Program-made: the position numbers and the translations under genes
Source of the DNA: Coriobacteriales bacterium
GTDB lineage: Bacteria; Actinomycetota; Coriobacteriia; Coriobacteriales; UBA8131
DNA length: 11,290 nt
Direction: 5' to 3'
Assembly: GCA_031256575.1 (NCBI GenBank)
Contig: JAIRQI010000042.1
Coordinates: forward strand, 1 to 11,290
Notes under the pieces: model-generated
What the model was told of the DNA's origin: nothing
Database searches by the model: none
What the model saw: only the letters and a program-made list of their open reading frames with translations
Part shown: positions 6,145-11,290 of the stretch, in pieces
Layout: every line of letters begins with the position of its first letter
Position numbering within the stretch: position 1 is the first letter of the stretch

Positions 6145-6819
6145 TTAACGCTTGTCGATCTTGCGGGCAATCAAGTCAGCGGTAGACTGGATCAACTGGA
6201 CCAAGACAATCAGGATCAATACAGCGGCGACCATCACATCACCTTTGTAGCGATGGTAACCAAAGCGCACAGCTACATCCCCTAGTCCACCACCACCGAA
6301 AGCACCCATTATCGCCTGGTAACCGATCAAGGTAATCAAGGTTATGGCAGCTCCCCGAATCAACGAAGGTAAGCTCTCCCGCAAGTAGACCTTCCAGATT
6401 ATCTGAAAGGTCGAAGCTCCAAAAGCCTGAGCAGCCTCAATACTACCGGCTGGCACCTCCTCAAAGGAAGATTCAACGATACGTGCGACAAATGGTGCAG
6501 CGCCGATGGTTAGAGGGATAATCGAGCCTAGTACACCGAGTGAGGTTCCGACAATCATGCGGGACAAAGGTATTAGAATCACCATCAAGATAATGAAGGG
6601 GATTGAACGGCCCATATTAACAATCCAACCAATCACAGAGTTGATCAGAACCTGGGGTTTCAATGAACCAGGAGCGGTGATCTTCAACACTACTGCCAGC
6701 AGGATGCCTAGAATGTAAGCCAGTGTGGTGGCTAGGCTGACTGCCAACAGCGTATCAATCGAGCTTTGTACTAAGAGGTCGCCATATTGGTCGATGAAGT
6801 CTCTTAAGAAATCAAACAT
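6145..6819 (-). CDS. metI: MetI, permease subunit of the methionine-type ABC importer
   Basis: This 224-residue inner-membrane protein forms the translocation channel as a homodimer that binds two MetN ATPases. About five membrane segments are visible (roughly residues 23-45, 62-84, 95-117, 153-175 and 193-214), as in MetI. The cytoplasmic EAA coupling loop is IEAAQAFGASTFQIIWKVYL (127-146). NMGRSIPFIILM (68-79), the IGAAPFVARIVESSFEEVP segment (105-123) and GAFGGGGLGDVAVRFGY (172-188) are characteristic of this family. The ATG at 6819-6817 overlaps the end of metN by eight bases and is preceded by GAGGTGA at suitable distance, so its translation is likely coupled to metN. Confidence 0.96.
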   Translation of the reverse strand: MFDFLRDFIDQYGDLLVQSSIDTLLAVSLATTLAYILGILLAVVLKITAPGSLKPQVLINSVIGWIVNMGRSIPFIILMVILIPLSRMIVGTSLGVLGSIIPLTIGAAPFVARIVESSFEEVPAGSIEAAQAFGASTFQIIWKVYLRESLPSLIRGAAITLITLIGYQAIMGAFGGGGLGDVAVRFGYHRYKGDVMVAAVLILIVLVQLIQSTADLIARKIDKR

Positions 6820-7651
6820 CTGACTTCACCTCTAAATAGGCCAACTGGTCTGTCAGAGTCGTTGAAGCAGATACCGCTGTGGCCGATTCGGCAGCAGCCT
6901 GGGCTGCAGCTTCAGCCATAGCCTGACCCAGCAGGCGCTGGGTGATCTGCTGCTCAGGTTGAGCAAAGACATCTGCAGTCTTCCCTCGTTCGACAATCTG
7001 GGCACCATCCAATACTGCTACCTTGTTGCAGATGGTCTCAATCACCTTCATCTCATGGGTGATTACCAGAATTGTCACACCCAGCTCATGGTTGATGGTT
7101 TTCAACAGCTGCAGAATAGCATCCGTCGTCAGCGAATCCAAAGCCGAGGTTGCCTCATCACAAAGCAGATAGCTGGGGTGGTTGGCTAAAGCCCGAGCAA
7201 TAGCCACCCGTTGCTGCTGGCCACCTGAGAGCTGAGCTGGGTAGCTTTTTGCTTTGTGCGCCAGTCCAACCAGTTCTAACAGTTCCATACCCCGTTTAGC
7301 AGCATCTTTTCGAGAGTCACGGCGAAGCTGCAAAGGAAAAATCACATTGGCCAAAGCATTACGTTGGGCGAAAAGCGAGAAATCCTGGAAGATCATTCCA
7401 ATCTTGCCCCGCAGATTGAGTAAGCGCCGACCGCTGTAGTTGGTGACATCTTCGCCGTCGATCAGCACGCTGCCTGATGTCGGCTTTTCTAAGAGGTTTA
7501 CACAACGCACCAGCGTTGATTTGCCGGCACCAGAGACTCCGATGATGCCGTGGATGTCACCATCTTCTACTGTCAGGCTAATATCTCTTAGCGCCTCGAA
7601 ACTGCCTTCTTTGGTTAAGAAAGTCTTCGAGAGATGGCGCAACTCAATCAT
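6812..7651 (-). CDS. metN: MetN, ATPase subunit of the methionine-type ABC importer (no C-terminal NIL domain)
   Basis: The cytoplasmic ABC ATPase that powers uptake. In order: Walker A GVSGAGKS (38-45), Q-loop Q89 in IFQDFSLF, signature LSGGQQQR (141-148), Walker B YLLCDEA (161-167), D-loop SALD (169-172) and switch His H199 in ITHEM. TSALDSLTTDAIL and the run FEALRDISLTV fit MetN closely. The family's well-studied members are about 340 residues and end in a NIL/ACT-like domain that binds methionine and shuts transport down. This one stops at 279 residues, replacing that domain with a ~35-residue Ala-rich tail (about 243-279). The ATG at 7651-7649 has GGGAG eleven bases upstream and overlaps the stop of a 30-codon upstream frame as ATGA. 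Another amino acid as substrate cannot be excluded. Confidence 0.95.
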   Translation of the reverse strand: MIELRHLSKTFLTKEGSFEALRDISLTVEDGDIHGIIGVSGAGKSTLVRCVNLLEKPTSGSVLIDGEDVTNYSGRRLLNLRGKIGMIFQDFSLFAQRNALANVIFPLQLRRDSRKDAAKRGMELLELVGLAHKAKSYPAQLSGGQQQRVAIARALANHPSYLLCDEATSALDSLTTDAILQLLKTINHELGVTILVITHEMKVIETICNKVAVLDGAQIVERGKTADVFAQPEQQITQRLLGQAMAEAAAQAAAESATAVSASTTLTDQLAYLEVKSDV

Positions 7652-7740
7652 CTAAGGTCAAGCTCCCTGTACACCGGATGCTGTCTGATAAAATCTGCCG
7701 TAGCAGCGAGTTTTACGCCCGAGAGACTTTTGAACTCCAT
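7648..7740 (-). CDS. Possible 30-residue upstream ORF overlapping metN
   Basis: An ATG at 7740-7738 opens 30 codons (beginning MEFKSLSGVKLAATADF, rich in charged residues at its end) and stops at TGA 7650-7648, sharing ATGA with the metN start. The frame is closed upstream by TGA with no other start. No convincing ribosome-binding site precedes the ATG; the nearest GAGGG is about 15 bases away, and the ATG lies in a predicted hairpin (7733-7750). It may be a leader peptide coupled to metN or chance. There is no Met run that would suggest methionine attenuation, and no similarity I recognise. Confidence 0.25.
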   Translation of the reverse strand: MEFKSLSGVKLAATADFIRQHPVYRELDLR

Positions 7741-7750
7741 TACAGGAGCT

Positions 7751-7769
7751 AAAAGCCCTCAGGCTGAGG
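7751..7769 (-). terminator. Weak attenuator-like hairpin in the metN leader
   Basis: CCTCA-GCC-TGAGG (7769-7757) forms a five-base-pair stem followed by GCTTTT. The stem is short and there are only four Ts, so it would at most be a partial stop. Its place between the likely metN promoter and metN makes attenuation conceivable, without other support. Confidence 0.2.
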
Positions 7770-7810
7770 CATCACCATGGTATGCAGGCATCTTTTATAC
7801 ATGGTCGATA

Positions 7811-7839
7811 ATGCTACAAAAAAGCCTTGACATGGTCAA
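7811..7839 (-). promoter_or_regulatory. Candidate metNIQ promoter overlapping the terminator hairpin
   Basis: TTGACC (7839-7834) and TAGCAT (7816-7811) lie exactly 17 bases apart on the minus strand, matching the -35 at 5 of 6 and the -10 at 4 of 6. The -35 is inside the terminator stem. A start near 7805 gives a leader of about 150 bases before metN. A TATAAA slightly downstream is an alternative -10 with a poor -35. Confidence 0.35.
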
Positions 7840-7841
7840 GG
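7818..7841 (-). terminator. Intrinsic terminator (7-bp stem plus T6)
   Basis: On the minus strand CCTTGAC (7841-7835), a three-base CAT loop and GTCAAGG (7831-7825) form a perfect seven-base-pair stem, followed by C and six Ts (7823-7818). It is correctly oriented to end transcription from the lipoprotein gene or from a small RNA starting near 7953, and separates that from metN. Confidence 0.65.
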
Positions 7842-7919
7842 GCAGAGGCTGGTGATTGTTGGCAGTGTTAAACGATGCAGGTTGATAATTAACAGTAACA
7901 GCAAACGCCACCAATCACC

Positions 7920-7953
7920 ACCAAAGTGGCCTCACTAGTGAAGCCACTTTGGT
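7920..7953. repeat. 11-bp perfect inverted repeat
   Basis: ACCAAAGTGGC at 7920-7930 is the exact reverse complement of 7943-7953, around a 12-base loop that itself contains the palindrome TCACTAGTGA. There is no T-run on either side, so it is not a canonical intrinsic terminator in either direction. Confidence 0.7.
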
Positions 7954-7959
7954 CAGTTG

Positions 7960-7987
7960 ATTAAGTTTTAGTACGTCAAGCTGGCAA
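7960..7987 (-). promoter_or_regulatory. Possible promoter of the structured RNA
   Basis: TTGCCA (7987-7982, 5 of 6 matches) and CTTAAT (7965-7960, 4 of 6) are 16 bases apart. The expected start, six or seven bases on, coincides with the first base of the 11-bp hairpin at 7953. The -10 is mediocre, so this is a suggestion only. Confidence 0.25.
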
Positions 7988-8001
7988 TATGCTTAAAAAG
8001 C

Positions 8002-8373
8002 CTAGCTCTTAGTGTACTTGAAGGTCACACCTTCAAAGGTGAAGCTGATCTCATTGCCTTTTAGGGTGAACTCGAATGTATCAACACCGTCACTGACAGA
8101 GAGAATATCGCCGTCTTTGGTATAGGTGCATTTGACACTCTCACCGGTCATCACAAAAGTCAGTGCCTTTGAGTCAGTGATTTCGATGTAGTTATCTGCT
8201 GGTGGAAACATCTCTTCCAGTTGGGTACCGGAGAAGACGCTATTGCCTGAACTGGCTTCAGACAAAACGTATTTGCCGGCATAGTCGACAGACTGACCAC
8301 AGCCAATCAGACTGCTTGCCAGCATAACCATGGCTAAGACTCCTACAATTGCTTGAAATATCCGCTTCCTCAT
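8002..8373 (-). CDS. Small putative lipoprotein of unknown function
   Basis: The 123-residue product starts MRKRIF, has a hydrophobic stretch (7-21) and a lipobox SLIGC with C25, so it should be exported, lipidated and anchored outside the cytoplasmic membrane. The mature ~98 residues look like a small beta-rich domain: GKYVLSE, YIEITDSKALTFVM, KCTYTKDGDILSVS, TFEFTLKGNEISFTFEGVTFKYTKS, with alternating hydrophobic residues and short turns. That pattern recalls the lipocalin-like small lipoproteins common in Gram-positive gut bacteria (Y-I-E, then x-G-x-x-I-x-V), but I recognise no named family. The ATG at 8373-8371 is preceded by an excellent ribosome-binding site, AGGAGGT five bases away. 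It starts 95 bases after ppdK; I see no clear promoter in that gap. The next gene, metN, is 350 bases on. Confidence 0.85.
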   Translation of the reverse strand: MRKRIFQAIVGVLAMVMLASSLIGCGQSVDYAGKYVLSEASSGNSVFSGTQLEEMFPPADNYIEITDSKALTFVMTGESVKCTYTKDGDILSVSDGVDTFEFTLKGNEISFTFEGVTFKYTKS

Positions 8374-8468
8374 TACTTACCTCCTAGTATGCCTCTCAGG
8401 GATCGTCGTTTCATCTCTAATGTTATCAAATCTTTGCATGCACTGGCTCGCGGGTTTTCGAATATTAA
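8374..8468 (-). other. 95-base gap between ppdK and the lipoprotein gene
   Basis: It contains the lipoprotein ribosome-binding site (AGGAGGT at about 8385-8379) and a TGCATGCA palindrome. I found no intrinsic terminator for ppdK and no convincing promoter. A TTGATA at about 8432-8427 has no -10 at the right spacing. Read-through from ppdK is possible. Confidence 0.4.
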
Positions 8469-11216
8469 TCAACGATTATCGCTTTTCGCATGACTGTCTT
8501 CTAGTGCAGCCTGAGCCGCTGCCAAACGAGCCAAAGGTACCCGGTAGGGTGAGCAGCTGACGTAAGTCAGGCCGATGCGATGGAAGGTCTTGACGCTAGC
8601 CGGGTCACCACCATGCTCACCGCAAACTCCTAAGACAATGTCCGGGTTACCTTGACGCCCCAGCTTACAGGCCATATCAACCAGAATCGCTACCCCCGGA
8701 TCAAGAGTCTCAAAGGGGTTAAAGGGAATGATCTTGCGGTCCAGATACTGGGGAACAAATTTACCTTCGACATCATCACGGGAGAACCCGAAAGTCGTCT
8801 GCGTCAGGTCGTTAGTGCCAAAACTGAAGAAGTCGGCATGCTTGGCAATATCATCAGCCGTCACTGCAGCTCGTGGTAATTCGATCATAGTACCGATTGG
8901 CAGGTCCAGTGAAAGCCCGTACTTATCCCCAACTTCTGCCAAGACCTCTTCTGCCTCTGCTCTAAGCAAGGTCAGCTCAGGAGTCACTGAGACCAAGGGA
9001 ATCATAATCTCGGCCTGGGGGTTAAAGCCTTCCTTAATCAGTTGGGCTGCGGCAGTGGCTATCGCTCTGACCTGCATGGCAGCCAGTTGTGGGTGCAGGA
9101 TAGCGAGCCGGCAACCGCGCAGGCCGAGCATTGGATTAGCCTCTGACATCATGTCGATACGCATCAGCAGGGAGCGTTTCGCGGCAATCTCTTCCGGGTC
9201 TCCACCAGTCAGCTCGAGGCGGGTGATTTCGACCTCCAGCTCGCGGGGGCTATCTAGAAACTCGTGCAGAGGCGGGTCTAGCAGGCGCACTACCACCGGC
9301 AGGCCGTCCATGGCTTTGAACATGCCGTAGAAGTCCTCGGTCTGTACCTTGAGCAGGTCTTCCAGCGCTTTCTGGCGGATACTTGGCTCATCGCTTAAGA
9401 TGTAGTCTTGGATGATTGCCTTGCGCTCACCTAAGAACATGTGCTCGGTGCGGCAAAGTCCGATGCCTTCTGCTCCGAACTGGCGGGAGAGCTCGGCATC
9501 TTCCGGATTATCGGCATTGGCTGAGACTCCCAGCACCCGAAATGTGTCGGCCCACTCCAAGATGGTGTCCAGGTCGCCGGTCATCTCCGGCATCACCAGA
9601 TTTACCGCGCCCAAAACGACGATACCGCTGGTACCGTCAATCGAGATGATGTCACCTTCGCGGATGACGATGTCGGTGCCCCTGATTGTCGCCTGCTTGG
9701 CTTCGGCGTTGATTTGCAAGCCGTCAGCACCGCAGACACAGGGTGTACCCATGCCGCGAGCGATGACCGCTGCATGCGAGGTCTTGCCGCCGTGGCTGGT
9801 CAAGATACCTTCAGCTGCAACCATGCCCGGCAAATCGTCTGGATTGGTCTCCCAGCGAATCAACACGCACTTGCGACCGGCAGCGGCGGCAGCTACAGCA
9901 TCTGCTGAGGAGAAGACCGCCTCGCCGACGGCTGCTCCCGGGGAGGCATTCAAACCTTTGGCTACAATGTCATAATCAACCGTCTTGTCAAACTGGGGAT
10001 GCAGCAATTGGTCAAGCTGCTCGGGGTCGACGCGTAGGACTGCCTCTTCCTTGCTAATCAGGCCTTCTTCGACCATGGCGATGGCGATTCGCAGGGAAGC
10101 TGCGGCAGTGCGCTTACCCACACGGGTCTGCAGCATCCAGAGCTTGCCTTGCTCGATGGTGAATTCGATATCGCACATGTCGCGATAATGGTTCTCGAGA
10201 ATGGCAAAGACCTCTTCCAGCTCTTCTCCAGCGGCTTGCAAGCCCGCTACTTCTTTCAGCTCGCTGATTGGAGAGGTATTACGGATGCCAGCTACCACGT
10301 CCTCGCCCTGAGCGTTGACCAGGTAGTCTCCATAGAATTCTTTGTCGCCGGTAGCAGCATTGCGGGTGAAGGCGACGCCTGTGGCAGAGGTCTCACCCTT
10401 GTTACCAAAGACCATGGCTTGGACGTTGACCGCCGTACCCAGGTCATCGGAGATTTTATTCTGCTTGCGGTAGAACTGGGCTCGCTCGTTCATCCAAGAC
10501 CCAAAGACTGCCCGGATAGCCAGGTTCAGCTGCACATCGGCATCCTGGGGGAACTGTACCTTACCCGCTTGCACCAGCTCGGGATATGCTGAGGCATCAA
10601 CATGGCTGGTAAAGAGGTCTTTGAACTGCTGGACTAAAGACATCAGGTCTTCAGCAGAAAGCTCGTTGTCATCATGTACACCACGGGTGATTTTCATGGC
10701 GTTGATAGCATTCTCAAAGAGGTCGCCGTCGACCGACATGACTACTTTCGAAAACATCTGGATGAAGCGGCGGTAGCTGTCCCAGGCAAAACGTGGGTTG
10801 TCGGTCTGGCTGATTAGGCCCTGGATTGATTGGTCGTTCAAACCGAGGTTTAGTACCGTATCCATCATTCCCGGCATTGAGAAGGGGGCTCCCGAACGTA
10901 CACTGACCAGCAGCGGGTCATCGGGGTCACCAATACGTTTACCGATTCGCGCCTCCAAATCTAGGCGGTAGCGCTGAATCTCATCGAGAGCTCCATCCGG
11001 AAACTGGTTGTTATTCTGGTAATACTCCACACAGGTCTGGCAGGAGATTGTAAAGCCCGGCGGTACTGGCAGCCCGATGGCTGCCATCTCTGCTAATCCG
11101 GCTCCCTTTCCTCCCAGCACGCCATTCATGCTCTTGTTACCCTCAGTAACATTATTACCCTGAGCATCTTTACCGAATGCAAAAACACGCTGTATCTCAG
11201 ACAAATCGACTCCCAT
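8469..11216 (-). CDS. ppdK: Pyruvate, phosphate dikinase
   Basis: PPDK interconverts pyruvate + ATP + phosphate and PEP + AMP + diphosphate in the cytoplasm. The 915-residue protein has all three parts: an N-terminal ATP-grasp domain (about 10-370; GGKGAGLAEM at 35-44, VSVRSGAPFSMPGMMDT at 104-120, LQTRVGKRTA at 362-371), the swivelling phosphohistidine domain with GGKTSHAAVIARG (476-488, catalytic H481), and a C-terminal PEP/pyruvate barrel (about 545-900; GLCRTEHMF at 586-594, SFGTNDLTQTTFGFSRDD at 798-815, VCGEHGGDP at 864-872 with catalytic C865). T479, two residues before the His, is the position phosphorylated by the PPDK regulatory protein in organisms that have it; that partner is not in this window. 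The ATG at 11216-11214 lacks an upstream ribosome-binding site. A TTG four codons later has GGGAG five bases before it and would give a more typical N-terminus. The family is usually ~870-890 residues. Confidence 0.98.
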   Translation of the reverse strand: MGVDLSEIQRVFAFGKDAQGNNVTEGNKSMNGVLGGKGAGLAEMAAIGLPVPPGFTISCQTCVEYYQNNNQFPDGALDEIQRYRLDLEARIGKRIGDPDDPLLVSVRSGAPFSMPGMMDTVLNLGLNDQSIQGLISQTDNPRFAWDSYRRFIQMFSKVVMSVDGDLFENAINAMKITRGVHDDNELSAEDLMSLVQQFKDLFTSHVDASAYPELVQAGKVQFPQDADVQLNLAIRAVFGSWMNERAQFYRKQNKISDDLGTAVNVQAMVFGNKGETSATGVAFTRNAATGDKEFYGDYLVNAQGEDVVAGIRNTSPISELKEVAGLQAAGEELEEVFAILENHYRDMCDIEFTIEQGKLWMLQTRVGKRTAAASLRIAIAMVEEGLISKEEAVLRVDPEQLDQLLHPQFDKTVDYDIVAKGLNASPGAAVGEAVFSSADAVAAAAAGRKCVLIRWETNPDDLPGMVAAEGILTSHGGKTSHAAVIARGMGTPCVCGADGLQINAEAKQATIRGTDIVIREGDIISIDGTSGIVVLGAVNLVMPEMTGDLDTILEWADTFRVLGVSANADNPEDAELSRQFGAEGIGLCRTEHMFLGERKAIIQDYILSDEPSIRQKALEDLLKVQTEDFYGMFKAMDGLPVVVRLLDPPLHEFLDSPRELEVEITRLELTGGDPEEIAAKRSLLMRIDMMSEANPMLGLRGCRLAILHPQLAAMQVRAIATAAAQLIKEGFNPQAEIMIPLVSVTPELTLLRAEAEEVLAEVGDKYGLSLDLPIGTMIELPRAAVTADDIAKHADFFSFGTNDLTQTTFGFSRDDVEGKFVPQYLDRKIIPFNPFETLDPGVAILVDMACKLGRQGNPDIVLGVCGEHGGDPASVKTFHRIGLTYVSCSPYRVPLARLAAAQAALEDSHAKSDNR

Positions 11217-11290
11217 CAGCAGGCTGCATCGAGCAGCATTGGAAAGTGTACTGCCCTTGGCAGGCTCAACCGGGCTTCACATTTGCGCCA
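11217..11290. other. Upstream flank of ppdK to window edge
   Basis: These 74 bases contain no ribosome-binding site at the expected distance from the ppdK ATG. The ppdK frame stays open back to a TGA at about 11279-11277 without another start codon. I see no clear promoter and cannot tell whether an upstream gene ends here. Confidence 0.4.

Larger units (their letters stand above)
7818..7953 (-). ncRNA. Candidate structured small RNA or cis-acting RNA element
   Basis: Three hairpins follow one another with almost no gap. The first is an 11-base-pair perfect stem (7953-7943 with 7930-7920). The second is a long hairpin whose base is GGTGATTG paired with CAATCACC plus three more pairs after one mismatch (7919-7908 with 7862-7851), and which has an inner six-pair stem (7894-7889 with 7871-7866). 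The third is the terminator (7841-7825, T6). A possible promoter ends just where the first hairpin starts. This resembles a short independent RNA of about 135 bases, or the 3' end of the lipoprotein mRNA. I do not recognise the family. Confidence 0.4.
7652..8001 (-). other. 350-base intergenic interval between the lipoprotein gene and metN
   Basis: No established gene lies here. From the lipoprotein side it holds a possible promoter (7987-7960), three consecutive hairpins ending in an intrinsic terminator (7953-7818), two promoter-like arrangements for metN (7839-7811, and a TATAAA near 7799-7794), a weak hairpin followed by TTTT (7769-7751), a second hairpin (7750-7733) and a 30-codon open frame. 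I looked for the SAM-I, SAM-II and SAM-IV riboswitch cores and the T-box antiterminator motif expected before methionine genes and recognised none of them. Confidence 0.7.

Noticed and set aside
5776..6285. A 169-codon plus-strand frame spanning metQ, the gap and metI
   Set aside because: It crosses two conserved genes antisense, without a ribosome-binding site or domain.
7652..8001. SAM riboswitch or T-box before metNIQ
   Set aside because: I looked for the conserved SAM-I junction sequences, SAM-II/IV features and the T-box bulge and found none. A covariance-model search would be decisive.
8728..9330. A 200-codon plus-strand frame opposite ppdK
   Set aside because: It is antisense to a fully conserved ppdK region, is Ser/Arg-rich as expected of the complement of a biased gene, and has no recognisable domain.
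9412..9975. A 187-codon plus-strand frame opposite ppdK
   Set aside because: Same reasons: antisense shadow of conserved PPDK coding sequence with low-complexity Ser/Pro/Ala composition.
11217..11290. A tRNA or other stable RNA ending in CCA at the window's right edge
   Set aside because: There is no T-loop consensus and no acceptor or anticodon stem that folds; the terminal cca is coincidental.
1..11290. CRISPR arrays, insertion sequences or phage genes
   Set aside because: No regularly spaced repeats, transposase or integrase frames, or terminal inverted repeats were seen; gene content is core chromosomal.

Overview
The window is a compact, single-strand stretch of bacterial chromosome at roughly 50% GC. 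Every gene I can support lies on the minus strand, so transcription runs from the right edge to the left edge. The layout suggests a Gram-positive organism. Three small or periplasmic-type proteins carry lipoprotein-type or Gram-positive features, the folate-dependent tRNA methylase TrmFO is present, and the order rplS, rnhB, yraN, comM, dprA is typical of Actinomycetota and Clostridia. Having TrmFO in an actinobacterial-style rplS-rnhB-yraN-comM-dprA block makes a Coriobacteriia-like or clostridial host my best guess, but this is inference from synteny and not an identification.

Region by region, in transcription order: (1) 11216-8469 is ppdK, a complete pyruvate, phosphate dikinase. (2) 8373-8002 encodes a small secreted lipoprotein of unknown function. 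(3) 8001-7652 is a 350-base interval without a recognised gene. It holds three consecutive hairpins, the last a good intrinsic terminator, then promoter-like sites and a 30-codon open frame that overlaps the metN start. (4) 7651-5157 is metN-metI-metQ, a methionine-type ABC importer (ATPase, permease, lipoprotein receptor). Its ATPase lacks the usual C-terminal methionine-sensing domain. (5) 5156-4905 holds the rplS promoter, palindromes around its -35 and a short structured leader. (6) 4904-512 and onward is an information-processing cluster: rplS (ribosomal protein L19), rnhB (RNase HII), yraN (UPF0102 nuclease-fold protein), comM (AAA+ branch-migration helicase), dprA (RecA loader in transformation) and the start of trmFO (tRNA m5U54 methylation), cut by the left edge.

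The genes fall into three functional groups: central carbon/PEP metabolism (ppdK), amino-acid uptake (metNIQ), and translation plus nucleic-acid processing (rplS to trmFO). comM and dprA overlap by four bases and act in the same process, the handling of incoming single-stranded DNA. I saw no mobile element, CRISPR array, tRNA or rRNA. The most interesting unexplained items are the structured RNA-like element at 7818-7953, the rplS leader with two competing copies of one pairing element, the rnhB start that looks like an AUC codon, and a degenerate repeat insertion in ComM.
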